From Arthrinium phaeospermum (lineage: Eukaryota; Ascomycota; Sordariomycetes; Amphisphaeriales; Apiosporaceae), in the NCBI GenBank assembly GCA_006503535.1, contig QYRS01000009.1, positions 868,001 through 932,000 on the forward strand: 64,000 nucleotides of DNA, written 5' to 3'. The notes beneath the pieces were generated by a model. It made no database searches. It had not been told where the DNA came from and saw only the letters and a list, made by a program, of their open reading frames with translations. Positions 21,384 through 33,903 of this stretch are shown piece by piece (positions within the stretch are counted from its first letter, which is position 1; each line of letters begins with the position of its first letter). The position numbers and the translations under genes are program-made.

Positions 21384-24300
21384 GCACCAAACGTGGGGGT
21401 TGCAGAAAAAAATGAACAGCGATATTGCCGTAGCCACAAACCTAGAACACCCCAATCGACGACTCTGATTGATCCGAGTCAATTGAAAGCCGATGACCGC
21501 AGCTGTAGGCTCATGTGATCATTCTACAGATGCAAGGGAAGGATTCCGCGTGCCATGTCGCCAATTGCAGGGATCTCAGCCGTTGGGAGCGGCCCCTGCT
21601 AGCAAAGGCCAAGAGCTGCAACAGTGCAAATGCATTCCCGGGCGCGACAAACGTGGGGAACCACAGGACCACTCGGTGTAGCGTCGGATCACTGAGGCGC
21701 TGGATTGAGCGGATTTAGTTGGTTGCGGTAAACTCGGGGCCTGCGTTCGGGGTCGACATCCGTGTACCCCCAAGACCAACAACTTTCGGTGAGGCTGCTG
21801 GCGACTAGGCGACCTAGTGCGCCTGTCTCAGCCTGCACCTAATACGCCGCGGTCTCCAAGAAAAAGATCAATCAAGTGGAAATAGGAGAGAAATTGGCCC
21901 CCACACTATCGGTGGGCAATTGAAACCACCGGAGCCGGACCGCGAGTCGGAGGCATTGGTAGAAGGGGGACGGTTGGACCGCAAACGCCCTCCCCCACGC
22001 GACGGCCCTCCGTTAGGTCCATCAGTGCACGTTGCATCGTTGGAGCTTGGCCCTGCTGCAAGTTCATGCCCAGGCGCAAATCAAGCAATTGAACAAGAGT
22101 TGGACAAGCCTTGCTTGGGGGGACGGCGAATCTCTTGGGAATGAGCTTTTTTTCTCGTTGGCAAAGCTTCGCTCGCTTGCTTGTTTGCGTCCATGACGAT
22201 GTAATTCGTGGTTGGGTGACCGCCAGTCCACAATGCCGAGCATGCCCAGCCTGGCGGGCGGTCTTGGGGCCGCTTGGCTGATGAAATTTTGGAATTTTCT
22301 TCATGCCCAGCATTGCTTGGCTGGCAAGCTGGGCCAGCGCCCATCGCGCAAACTGGGCCAAATCTTACAATTGCAAGCCGGCCGGCCTGCCGACTGTTTC
22401 CCTGGAAGAAATACACGGAAAAATTGCCTCCTCCCCGCCCCATGTTTGATGCTGGTGGGCAGACGACGCGTGTGACGTCGCGGTGCGCCCCGGAGCCTGC
22501 CAGAGACTATTCAAAATTGCGCGATAGAGACAGCCGGTCGGTCGGATAGGTAGAGAGAAAGCGAGGGAAAAAAGCCCCAGTCGCAAGCGACGTAATCCTA
22601 TGGGTCCCGTCCCTCTGGGGATGAGCCGCCAAGAAGCTAACCTAAAATGCTGCGGGAAACCACTCCACGGCAGTATCCACGGAACTTCGGCACAACAGCT
22701 GCAGCTGAGCGTGTTGCTTTGCTTTGTTTACTCAGCTTGGCCCAATTCCGCCGAGCAGACGTACAACCCCGGTGCTTGCTGGCTGGCATCGTGCCGCTGT
22801 CTCTTTGGGCCACGCGGGTATTGCATGCCCAATGCGAAAACCACGGTGTTGTCGCCATGGGAAAGGGCAACAGATAAGAAAATGAAGAAGCAGAAAAAAG
22901 AAACTGCGCGTTAGGAGAAAATTGAGGCTCACTAATGCAAGGCCCAATAGCGAGCCAGAAACGCTAGGAAAAGAAAAGTCAATCAATCTGCATGCAGCCG
23001 AACCTTCCAATCGACGGGAACTGGGAGAGAGATAAGGCATAAGACATGGAGCGTGATTCGAGAGGTTTTAACGGGTTTTAGATGCCCATGATTGAGCGGA
23101 CGAACATCCCATGGTATCTTTCATGTAGCGGCCATGTATTGCCAGGAGCCAGTTTGGCCAACGAATCTGATGGACATTCATCCGACTGCTTGGAAAGATG
23201 CAACCGACATGGATTTTGCTCACATGTTTGCCGATCCTTCCACGATTAGCCAAACGGCTGCAGGAATAAGCGAATACTAGAATAATATTCTCGAATAAAC
23301 TTGACCGATCGATTCTCCCTATGCATGAGATTTTAGAAAAGTGTTTCATAAAAGATCGAGTCTGAGAGTCTGGCAAGTTACATGCCAAGGTTTGCGGGTG
23401 CGTGCTGTACAAAGAGCCGATAGGCAGAGTGGTGTCTTCGGCGATGCTGTGTCCAATGCACGCAGCGCAAAGTCCAGTCTTACAGCAGGCGCGAACAAGC
23501 TTAAAAATTGTCGCTAGCTTGTGTCACTACCAGGCCCAGCTAGTCAGTGCCAAAGCTGCCCTGTAAGCATGCCGTCGGTACGGCCGTCTCCCTGGCGAGC
23601 GCCTTCCCGCAATCAGTCAGATCCTGGGGCAATCAAAGTATGCTGCAGTTTGCACTTCAGTTATATTGCCCGTCGGTCATCTGAGCCCTCTTCTCGTGTC
23701 AGTCAAGCTTCGGATACATCGCATCCAGATCGGGAAATGCAAAGGGTAGTGATCAAGCACCCCGCAATTCAAGGTCTGCATTGCATCAAAGGAGGTTGAA
23801 GCTTCATGTTCCGTCAAAAAGCCTGGACTCCAACCAGAGATCAACTGAACCAGGCGCTTCGGGAAGCTTTATGAGTTTTGTGCTCCTCCAGAAATACTGA
23901 TCATAGGCACACGCATACCGCTACTCTTTGAAAATCATCAATAGTTGCTCGCAACTCGAGAAGGTTCCGTCACGACACGACACTTCCGTACTTGCAATCA
24001 TACGTGACAGCTCAAGAACGAATATGTGAGGTGCATAGCAGAGGAGCGCGAGGGGTCACTGGGAGGGATCAACGTTATAGATTTGCTATCATATGCATCT
24101 ATCTGCTCGTCGGTAGGCGAACAGGGAGGTTATCTAGCCGATCAGCAACCACCACCACCACCCGCGGCGTCGTCGGAACCTTGGTGGTACTTTTGCACTA
24201 CATGACATAGCACAACACCACACGGCGCCCACTCGAGAATGCGCCCATGTTGTACGGTATTGGTTTTTTTGTGGCGATTGGCGAGCGATGTTGCTCAGCC

Positions 24301-25165
24301 ATCGCGCGCCAGCACCCAAGAACCAAGGGACCCCTGGACTTTAGTGGACGTGCAGGCCTAGACTGTCCCCGCCTCGGCCTTGTACGATTTGCTTAGCGTG
24401 TTTGGATCCTTACATCGGACCCAGCTCCCAGCGGCCCCAAAATCCTCATCGTCAGAAGTTCCCAAAGCGCTGCGGAACTTTAAAATGACAGAAGATTCCC
24501 ATTGCCTTGGCGCACGTCGGCGCTCTTATTTTTTCTTTCTCCTTCCCCTTCCCTTTAACCTGTTGTTAACCCTCGATCCTGCAGAGAGGTCATTTCTTCT
24601 ATTTTTCTCTTCCGAACACCAAACTCCCACGGAAGGAAAATCTAGACTCGCGGCTTTGGTTCTCTCCCCCCAGGCTCAATCACTGCAGTCGCCTTAGCTG
24701 TGCGCCTGCTGAGAGGAAGTTGCTTGTCTCGTCACAACAACAACAACAAGCTTGTGAGAAGCTTTGAGCTCGCTACGTTCGCTCGACCACCACACGACTT
24801 GCACGAATTGCGCTCCTTTGCGGCGATCCCGATCATTCCCAGCGCCGAATCCCTCTAGCTATTGTCACCGTGGCGCCCAATTGCCCACTGCAACCGCGCT
24901 CGAGTAGGATATCAACACGAGAGAGTGATCTGAATGCCTCGAGGTCGGTTTGCGAATAGTGGGTTTGTATTTGTTGGGGTGGCATCGGTCTCGAACACAG
25001 CTCCGCGACCAATCCCTCACGCCCGGGGTAAAACCGTCTTTGCACCCGTTTCCGACCAGCGGCCGAATTGAACACCCCATCCGAAGCTGGGTTTTCCCTC
25101 TTTTCGATAAAACCATACGAACCAAAGGTTCTTCCGAGGGTGCATACCCCGGATAATCACCAGCC
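21384..25165. other. 3.8-kb gene-free region upstream of the antiporter gene
   Basis: No frame here has a recognisable domain or coding style. The last 700 bases are CT-rich with CAA repeats and look like promoter and 5' leader of the antiporter gene. Possible upstream short frames in the leader are not distinguishable from chance. Confidence 0.45.
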
Positions 25166-28100
25166 ATGACGTGGGATCATCTGTCTGTGACCAAGTCACA
25201 CTTGGTGTACATCATCCTGGGTGGTTTCACATCACTTTTCATGCTCTGCTCTACTATTATTAAGGAGCGCATGTACATTGGTGAAGCTACCGTAGCTACG
25301 CTTTGCGGTCTCATTTTTGGGCCGCATGCAGCTAATCTTATCAATCCAGAAACATGGGGTAACACGGACGAAGTTACACTCGAGTTCTCTAGAATCGTCC
25401 TCGTTGTGCAATGTTTCGCCGTCGGTGTCGAGTTGCCCAAGTTTTACATGGAAAAGCACTGGCGATCCGTCATCCTCCTGCTGCTGCCCGTCATGACCTT
25501 TGGCTGGCTCATCACCAGTCTCTTCATCTGGTGGTTGATCCCGCCGCTGAACTGGCTGGAGAGCTTGTGTGTGGCGGCCTGTGTCACTGCCACCGATCCG
25601 GTCCTGGCCTCGTCCGTTGTTGGTAAGGGCAAGTTCGCCAAGCGTGTCCCCAAGCATTTGCGAGACTTGCTCTCCGCCGAGTCTGGGTGCAACGATGGCA
25701 TGGCTTTCCCCTTTATCTACCTGGCTCTGTACCTTATCCAGGATCATCTGGATGCCCGGGAGACGACGTACCACTGGATCGTCTACACTATTCTCTACGA
25801 GTGCGTTTTCGGCGCCATCTACGGCTTCTTGGTCGGGTACATTGCCCGCCACGGTATCAAGTTTGCCGAAAAGCGCGATCTAATCGACCGAGAGAGTTTC
25901 CTCGTATTCTACTTCGTCCTCGCCCTGTTTTGCGCCGGATCTGGAAGTATTCTGGGGGTGGACGATCTGCTGGTGGGTTTCGCGGCAGGTGTCGGTTTCT
26001 CAAACGACGGATGGTTCTCGTCCAAGACAGAGGAGTCTCACGTCTCCAACGTCATTGATCTGCTCCTCAATTTGACGTACTTTGTCTACTTCGGCACCAT
26101 TATCCCCTGGGAACAGTTCAACAACGTCGAGATGGGTCTGTCCGCTGGAAAGCTTGTCGCCATCTCCATTCTCGTCATTTTCTTCCGACGCATCCCGGTC
26201 ATGTTGGCACTGAAACCTTTCATACCAGACGTCAAAACTTGGCGAGAGGCGCTGTTTGCAGGGCATTTCGGACCTATAGGTGTGGGCGCCATCTTCATCG
26301 CCATCCTGGCTCGCGCCGAACTCGAGACGGAGCACACGATCCCGCTTGCAGAGCTGCCCCCGGAAGGAACACCACACCATGCTCTGATCACTCTCGTCTG
26401 GCCTATCGTGACGTTCATTGTCGTTTCCTCCATTATCGTCCACGGATCCTCGATTGCCGTTTTCACACTTGGCAAGCGCATCAACACCTTGTCGCTCACC
26501 ATGTCTTACACCGCCGCACCCGAGGATGGTCCTTCCTGGATGAACAGATTGCCCCGAATCTCGTCCCAGTCGCGGTCACAGGCACGCACCATGTCTGACA
26601 CTGAAGGCGACGATGAGAAGATGCCACAGTTTCCTCCCGGCACACTGCCACCGACTGGGTTCCCTGGCCAGTTCCTCCGACGCCGAAAGGATGAAGAGAA
26701 TGGCAGGTCACACAGCCGAGCTTCTTCGCACGGTCGCAGAAAGAGAAAGGTGTGGGATGATGGTATCGGACCTGGCGGCCCCGTCACCGAATCGGCCATT
26801 TTCCCCCAGCGACGTTCCAACAGCAACTTCGAACCCATGTCTCCGGGAGCCGAGTCTACACAAGACAACCAATTCGATGACAAGGACCCCTCCGGTACAC
26901 TGGCGGGCGACGAGTCTTCTGGCGACTTGCGAGAGAAGGGCTCCGAAACTTCCGAAAAGGAGGCGGAGAAGGCAGAAAAGAAACACGCAGCCCGTGCGGC
27001 GCGCGAAGCCGACGGGACAGACCAGCGAAACCGTAGCCAGCCCGAAATCGGCGTCTACCACGAAGGGCATCACATTGTCATCGAGGACGAAGAGGGCCAG
27101 GTGCTGGCTGTGGAAGAGACTCACGGGGAACACCATCCGGCCACCTCTAACTTGGAGGGTCTGAAAGACATCGCCCAGCAGGAGACTCAAAAGGGGAACT
27201 GGAGCTACGATTCGTTGAAGAAGCGCGTCGGCGAATGGAGAAACGAAGAAGCCCAGAAGCGAAAGGGCAAGACCAGTTCTCAGAGACGGCACGAACCTGC
27301 TCGTGCCTATCAATTCGGCAACACTGTAAGTTTCTATTGGTGATATCCCAATCTGATTGGCAATGTGCTGACTTGAAACAGATCATCGTTGAGGACGAGG
27401 ATGGTGAAGTCGTCAAGAAATACGAGCTGCCGTCCAGCAAGGCCCAGAACCCAGAGGCCAGCGAGAAGGCTTCTTCGACTCTCAAGTATATGGGCATGGG
27501 CCTAGGCAAGAAGGCGGAGAAGGCCCTCAAGGAAGTCCAGGAGGGCGGAGAGTCCTCTGGCAAAGGAGCAAGCGAGGCAGGATCTTCCCAACCCGCAGCC
27601 AAGCCCAGCAATGCCAAGCCCAGCTTCGCCGAGTGGGCTGGCTTCGGTCAAAAGGCAGGCGCCGAGGGCAAGAAGAACGCTGGCGCGGTTCCCGAGGCTG
27701 CAGAGGAGGACGATCGCAAGATCCGATTTACGATTGGCGGTGAGGGTCGGCGAATGACCAAGGACGATTTCCTAAGGGAAGTGCAGAAGCTCGATGTCAA
27801 ACAAAGACGCGAGGTCATCCAGCAGTCCGACGCTTCGCCAGCTATGAAGGCTTTGGCTAAGGAACAAGCCCAATCTGGCCCCGCCAATCCGGCAGCCGCC
27901 GGAAGCTCGAGGCCCGCGGTCAAGCGGGGAGAAAGCGACAACGGCCGGCAACAGAGCAAGGCGCCCGCTAAGGCCCAGGAAGAAGCCCCTGTAACCCGTG
28001 GCCGGACCGGCCAGGGTAAGTCGCAGGTTGCGTCGGGCACTGGCTCGGATGGCGCTGGTGCTGGAGAAGCCACTAGCGACCAGCCCGAGACGGCAGCAGA

Positions 28101-28311
28101 GCATCGCCGGCGCATGGCGGCTCTGTCGACGATCCAGGACGACGACGATGTGGTCGAGAAGGAGACACCGGCAGAGCGGAGGCGGCGCGAGGCGGCTCTG
28201 GGCCTGGGTGAGGCCCCTGCGGAGGACAGCGACAGCGATGATGACGATACCCCTCGAGTGCCCCCGGCGCGGCGGGGAATCCGGTTCGCGGAACCGTCGC
28301 CTCGGCAATAG
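25166..28311 (+). CDS. nha1: plasma-membrane Na+(K+)/H+ antiporter
   Basis: The exons are 25166-27325 and 27382-28311 (1029 residues), with a 56-bp phase-0 intron. The first ~440 residues hold about 12 membrane helices with the ion-binding pair TATDPVLASS (D144) and ESGCNDG (N176-D177), matching the fungal Nha1/Sod2 branch of the cation/proton antiporters. The last ~580 residues form a long charged cytosolic tail, as in Nha1, with acidic Ser clusters and Arg-rich patches. The protein exports sodium and potassium from the cytosol in exchange for protons. The intron lies in the tail. Start chosen as the first ATG of the frame, in the context CAGCCATGA. Confidence 0.93.
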
Positions 28312-29244
28312 GGCCTCCGTTGATGTGTGGTTCTGTGGACTGTGGTTACTGAAGGTTCGGGTATGACATATGATCATGAAGCACATACGGATACCCGCAC
28401 ATACGCATACATGCCTAGGTCACGAAACGAAGGAACGGAGAGGGGGCAAGCATGGCTCTCTCATTGTAATTCATGTTTTATGTAGAAAGCATAGCGCGCG
28501 CGCGTGTAACGAAAGACTGGATTGGTCATTGGGTTCGATGGGGATTATTGTCTCTTGCGTTTCACAATTGGCCGTCGGACGAAATGGTACATATACATAT
28601 AAATGTCGGTTAATACTAATTTCCTACTACATATTGCCTTGCTGATGACATCCTGAATGATATGTTGGTCTAGATCTACGGGAGGGCTAGCTGCGGCACG
28701 GAAGACTTGGGTTACCCCGCTAAAGCTGTCTAGGGATAGGGGTGGTGTTTAGTGGGGTTCAACGTCGCCCAACTTCATCTCGATTGATCACAGTGACTGG
28801 CCAAATAGTCAGTCCTAATTGGGTTCGTCAAGCATGATGGGCGTGTAGCGAGTGACGGCAAGACCACTTTGGCCTCTGGCCTTGGAGTGTTCTAGAATGG
28901 TTTCAAACCGCCATCGGCTGCGCGGCGGCTATGGCGTTTGCCGCACGTGGGTTGCCGACACTCGTGCGTTTCTCGCTGGGTACGTCCACAGGCGTCATAC
29001 AGTCTCACATCCAGTGGATTGAAGATAGATCAGGATTTCTCGGTATATCAGGCAAGAAGCGACAAATCCAATTACATGCTCTGAGGCGGAGGAATATGAT
29101 CAATTAGGTATATCCTCCGACGATATAGGCAGGCCCGTCATTATGCCACTCACCCAGTCCCTCGGGTTCACCAAAAGTCCCATCCCTCTGCCAGTAGTTT
29201 CGCGTCATGCTCTGATATTGAGCCCCATGAGGTGGCCGAGGTTC
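28312..29244. other. gene-free spacer
   Basis: 3' flanks of two convergent genes. A short GC dinucleotide run lies at 28494-28504. No gene is supported. Confidence 0.5.
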
Positions 29245-29467
29245 CTAGGGACAGGTACCGTTGGCGCAGCAGGCCGGTCCCTGGCAGCTGCTTTCGTCGC
29301 AGAACTGGGGAGGGGTTAGCAATGAAGCGAATGCCGAAGAAGAGTAGAGGCTAGCAAAAGGACGGACTTACGCAGTCGGCTCTGCCGTTGAGGTTGTTGA
29401 CGCTCATGGCAGGAGATGCGGCGGCCATGGTGGCGGCAAAGGCGACAATGACGGCTACGACGCGCAT
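29245..29467 (-). CDS. 51-residue secreted cysteine-rich peptide
   Basis: The exons are 29372-29467 (32 codons) and 29245-29304 (19 codons plus TAG). The 67-bp intron has GTAAGT, a GCTAAC branch site and CCCCAG, in phase 0. Residues 1-18 form a classical signal peptide (MRVVAVIVAFAATMAAAS). The mature part of about 33 residues has six cysteines, including an adjacent pair (PACC), ending GTCP. This is the design of fungal small secreted Cys-rich proteins held by three disulfides; some of these act on hosts or competing microbes, but nothing here shows which. I do not recognise a named family. Confidence comes from the combination of signal peptide, perfect intron signals and cysteine spacing. 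Confidence 0.75.
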
Positions 29468-31424
29468 TTTGATGATGTTGGGGTGAACGGATGGTTTCTA
29501 GTGATGTAGATGTGGAATATATGTAAAAGCAGGAATTATATAAGTGATAGTGTACACTGCGACCGGCGCTGATGGTTGGAGAGTTCGTACTTGAGGAAAA
29601 GAGAGGCAAGGTTTGTGCTCGATGGTTGGGGATGCCAGACGGGAACAGAGGCATGGTCGACATCTGGGCTTTATATAGCGGCCTCCTTGGCCGTTGTTTA
29701 CTTCCTGTTGGTCCTCCAAACGGCCAAGTGAAGATCTACACCCACCCTATCGTAATCACCAACAGTCGAAAATTTGAAACGAGGCTCATCGTTTGCGGCT
29801 GAAACATGCCGTCCTGGTCCCTTTTTGGTTCTATATGCAAGTGTGCGACGAGAGGCTTCCCAATGCGTGGGAGGACTTGTGCCGATCCGAACCCTGCCGG
29901 ATCTCGGCTTCTCTTTGCGCGACCCTACGGAACACACCCGGATGTCATGCTCGTTCTTTGGCGTAGTATCTGGGCATTTTCAGATCGTTTCAGGAAACGT
30001 TGCTGATGTATCCCCGATGGCCCCTTAAAGCGCCGAATGAGGCAATGGACTTGGGGGATCGGCCCTGGAACCAATCATGGGGAGGGTGTGCAGGCTAGGT
30101 CCCATGATCAGGCCATTACCGACAGGCTGGGTCGACACTTTGGTCGCTTTTATCCCTGTTGCCGCGCTCGGGGAGGATTGTGTTCGTCGTCGCTTCAATT
30201 CCCCGCGCGTTTTGTCTTGTTTTCTGTTAGGATGATGAATTGCGATTCTCAACATTAAAGCTCTATGCGCGTCTGGTTGCCGACGAAATACTCTGCGTCG
30301 CCACACCACGAGCACATCGACCTTTGGTGAGTGCTTCCTTTTCGAGAGCACATGTTCAAGGCCAGAAAGCCTATTCGTACTACAAGCGCCCCCATTTGTC
30401 CACAGGCTCCAATATCGGAGATGGTATTCGCCGCCGGCTATCCGTGCCACCTTGGACGAGTCCCGAATGCCATCGCACCGAGGCCCGTCTTCACGCGGCG
30501 ACAGCTATAGCGTATGATCAGACGCGCAAAAGAAACTATGGAGCATCACCGACACTAGATTATGCCATGGTTTACGAAAGCCCGCAATGTCTATTCGGTT
30601 ATAATTATGGTTAACTATTTATGGCAATGCTAAGAGCTGCCTAGAAAACGGTGCTTAACCATCGGGGATCTACAGGATTGCCGGAATGGTGGAGAGCTCA
30701 TTCAGAATGTATGAGGGGTGTGGACTCGGAAGTGTCATTGAGGACAGCGCCCAGATGATCCCGAAATTGCCTTCGGCCAATCTGCCGCCATGACGGGCAC
30801 GCCGGACCCTTCCGATCGGCACGCCTCTGGAATGAGAACCCGGCTGTCTAAGGGTGGCACTTCCACCTCCGCAGCTTCTACGGAGTACTTCTTGCAGCCA
30901 CAATGATTGCCCAAGAAATGAGCTACATCATTGCGGGCTCATCATCATATTGGAACCATGGTGTGCATGTGGTCGGGAATTCGATACATGCCACGGCCCA
31001 CTTGGATGTTGGTTTATGTCATTGTTGGCATTCCCATTTTGCTGGTTGGTACTCACCTCGACGCCTCCAACACCAGGTAACCAGGCTAACAGAGCCCTGC
31101 ACCTTAGCACACTTGCTACTTCTTGATGGGCGCTCTCGATTACAACACCGCAATCCTCAAGTAGAGTATTTCCACAATGTAGTAAACTGTCCAGTTCCGG
31201 TGGGGGGCATCCTCCGCCGCACTCCACTCTTTTGACACCGTAGCGACTCGGACCTCGAAGTTTGCTGCTAAGGAAAAGCAATGAAACAAGCTGGGAGCGC
31301 TTCTTGCACCTAGTCCCCTCCACTTTCTTGCCATTCCCAAGCTGGCACTTGAAGTTCCCCTGTTTGCCGGTCAGCGTGCGAGTTGCTGAAGTCTCTCCAA
31401 CTACCGGTTTTCTTTCTGGCTACC
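29468..31424. other. gene-free 2-kb spacer
   Basis: Holds the promoters of the small secreted peptide gene (minus) and the PAQR gene (plus). Short frames near 30240 and 30900 look like chance. No gene is supported. Confidence 0.45.
29670..29677 (-). promoter_or_regulatory. TATA box of the secreted peptide gene
   Basis: TATATAAA on the minus strand lies about 200 bases before the ATG. A second AT-rich block, TTATATAA at 29536-29543, is only about 70 bases before the ATG and is the alternative. Confidence 0.4.
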
Positions 31425-32533
31425 ATGAGTCCCCAAATCAGAAAAAGAGCGCCTGCCGCGCAGCCTGACGGCGCCGAGCTGCCCAGCCTTGCTTCTCCAG
31501 AGAATGCCGCCTTGCTGCTGAAGAAAGCGAAGACGCGGGCCCTTCTCCTCTTCGACGAGCTGCCGGTATGGGCCAAGGGCAACGACTTCATCCTGTCCGG
31601 CTGGAGGCCCGAGACGAACTCATACTGGGAGTGCATCAAGAGCATGGGATACGTCCACAACGAATCCGTCAACATCTACTCCCACCTCTTCGCCGCTGTA
31701 TGGATGGTCGTGCTGGGGGCGTGGTGGGCCATGCATGCGCAGGAGCGGTACCCGGCGACCGGATTCGACGACGGACTCATCTTCTTTCTGTTCTTTCTAG
31801 GGGGGACCGTCTGCTTCCTGCTCTCGACAATCTACCATGTGCTGTCCAGCCATTCGCATGCGACGCACGTCTTCTGCCTCAAGCTGGACTTTCTGGGCAT
31901 CCTCGTCGTGACGGCCGGGTGCTTCCCGCCGGGCCTCTGGTACACGTTCCCGTGCGCCTCTCGTCAATCGAAGCTGAATTGGATCGTGGTGGGTGCTCTT
32001 TCCTCACTACAGGCTTCATCGCCAACATGAAACATCAAAATGGGGGACTAACCGATAAACGGGTCTAGGTCGATCTTGGTGCCCAGCTCATGGCCGCCAT
32101 GCTGGCTCTGTTTTCTAAATCTTTCCAGGCCTCCAACATGCGGCACGTTCGCGGGTTCGTCTTCTCCGTCATGGCGTCGTCGGCCTTCTACCCCATCATC
32201 ATCAAAATCTCCCAGGTCGGCTGGTCGCGCGCGAACGAGGAGTACGGGGCCTCGCTCTATGCCTGGACTATTCTCATCTACCTATGCTCTGTGACGATAT
32301 ATGCGGTTGGTCTTCTCCCTATCCGTCCTAGAGGCCTTTGCTAATGACAGGTCTCGGGAACCAAATAGGTGCGACTGACTGAAGCTTGGAAACCTGGCGC
32401 TTTCGACATTTGGGGTCATTCGCACCAGATCTTCCACGTGGGAATGGCGATTGGGCTCACTGTTCACTTTATGGCGTTTGTGAAGGCCTCGCACCAGTTT
32501 TATGCTGTGAAGCAGGGCCAGTGTCCCGACTGA
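31425..32533 (+). CDS. PAQR / adiponectin-receptor-like (Izh/hemolysin III family) membrane protein
   Basis: The exons are 31425-31988, 32069-32305 and 32369-32533 (321 residues). Both introns are in phase 0; the second has a weak GTTGGT donor. Seven membrane helices are visible. Family marks are ESVNIYSHL before the first helix, [11 protein letters not shown] with the first metal-binding histidine, and [13 protein letters not shown] near the C-terminus with the other two histidines. In yeast the Izh proteins affect zinc and sterol metabolism and respond to plant-defence-type ligands; in the wider family the metal site has ceramidase-like activity. The exact role here is inferred from the family. 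Confidence 0.88.
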
Positions 32534-33270
32534 GTCAACTCCAGAATCGCTGAGATACATGGTCAGGAGTATGACCCAAAGCTCTTGTAGGAGGGCGGAT
32601 AAGTAAAAAGTGGTCGATGGTTGTGGTCAAGTACTGTAAGCTCAGTATTCATGGTTCCCTAAGGTCCATGCGATTTGGGACCGCAGATTCGGCAGTCTGC
32701 ATGAAGCGGTAGGTATAAGACTCTTATAGAACTGGCGGGTATAGAGGTAGATCCATGACAATTTTAGATATTTCATGTTGTCTACATCTACGACACCAAT
32801 GGTTCCTTACAGAGGCCTGAGCCCCTGAAGCATAGGCCTAAAGCCTGCTGGGCGGCCTAGCAGAGCCCAGCTATGAGATCCCGACCCCACCTGCACACAA
32901 CCCAAAAAGTCGGCAACGGAAAAGCATCGGCACCGACGGATCCACCACCCCCCAGCGCAAGTTGACAAGCGTCCCGCTTAGCGTCATGGCTCCCAGCGAA
33001 ATTTCTGAAGAAGCTCCAGCTGCTGCTCGTGCCGCTGATTCAACCGCCACTGTTAGCCATTTTGAACTCATCTTCACCCACGACGGCCACTACCTCTCCG
33101 GCATTGTTCCACCACCAAATACTCCGGTCCTCACCTCGAATTCCTCTCCTGCCGCCGCTACAGCTGAGCTCCAATCCCTCGAGATACTAGATCCGGCCGA
33201 CTGCATCACCTACGTCACCTACATCGAACAAATCCCCGGCCAGCCACCAAACCCCGGAACAGACATCAAA
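32534..33270. other. spacer and 5' leader of tom22, with an in-frame upstream extension
   Basis: The right part (from ATG at 32986, or 32962) is open in the same frame as tom22 for about 95 codons. Its translation is Ser/Pro/Ala-rich and unlike Tom22 N-termini. I treat it as leader. The left part holds nothing recognisable. Confidence 0.45.
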
Positions 33271-33903
33271 ATGGTTCAACTTACCGAGGTCGTCGACGAG
33301 CACTTCCAGGAGAACCAGCCTGGCCCTGATGAGGAGGAAGATGACTTCACTGACACTGGTATGCATACCCTATCGCCCCGCTCAGATTGGCGCATTGCGA
33401 TTATCTTGTCGGTTTGCGCGCCTGCCACTATGCCCGGTTGCTGACGTAGCTCCTCCCCAAATGTAGACTCCGAGATCTCCAACGAGTCCGACTACGACCC
33501 AATTGACGAGTCCTTCGCCGAGCGCCTGTACGCCCTGCGCGACATCGTACCTCCCCACACCCGCTCCTCGATATCCAACACCGTGACTGCGACGACCGAT
33601 GCCGTCAAGTCGGTGCTGAGCTTTAGCGGCAAGACCATGTGGGTACTGGCCAGCTCTGCGCTCGTTCTGGGTGTCCCGTGGGCCCTGGCGTGGGCCGAGG
33701 AGCAGCAGGTGATGGAGATGGAGAAGGAGATGAAGATGCGCGAGATGGGTGGTGAGGTAAGTTAAATCGGATTCCCAGATCTAGTTGCGGTTGCTCATGG
33801 TTGCTTTCAGATGCTCACTGCTGGAGCTCCCGGACAGGGCGGCTCAGCGACCGCCGAGCAGGTCGGCGCCGCCCTCGGCCGCGACGTCAAGCCTGCCCTG
33901 TAA
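33271..33903 (+). CDS. tom22: mitochondrial import receptor subunit Tom22
   Basis: The exons are 33271-33358, 33467-33756 and 33811-33903 (156 residues), with phases 1 and 0 and proper GT/AG ends. The N-terminal cytosolic domain is highly acidic (DEEEDDFTDT, then DSEISNESDYDP), as required for binding presequences. It is followed by the conserved ESFAERLYALRDIVPP block and a single membrane helix (TMWVLASSALVLGVPWALAW), then a Glu/Met-rich intermembrane-space tail. The start MVQLTEV lies in a good context (AAAATGG) and gives the usual length of about 150 residues. It is the central receptor of the TOM complex in the outer mitochondrial membrane. Confidence 0.93.

Noticed and set aside
30240..30614. 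124-codon frame in the 2-kb spacer
   Set aside because: No domain or signals; likely chance.
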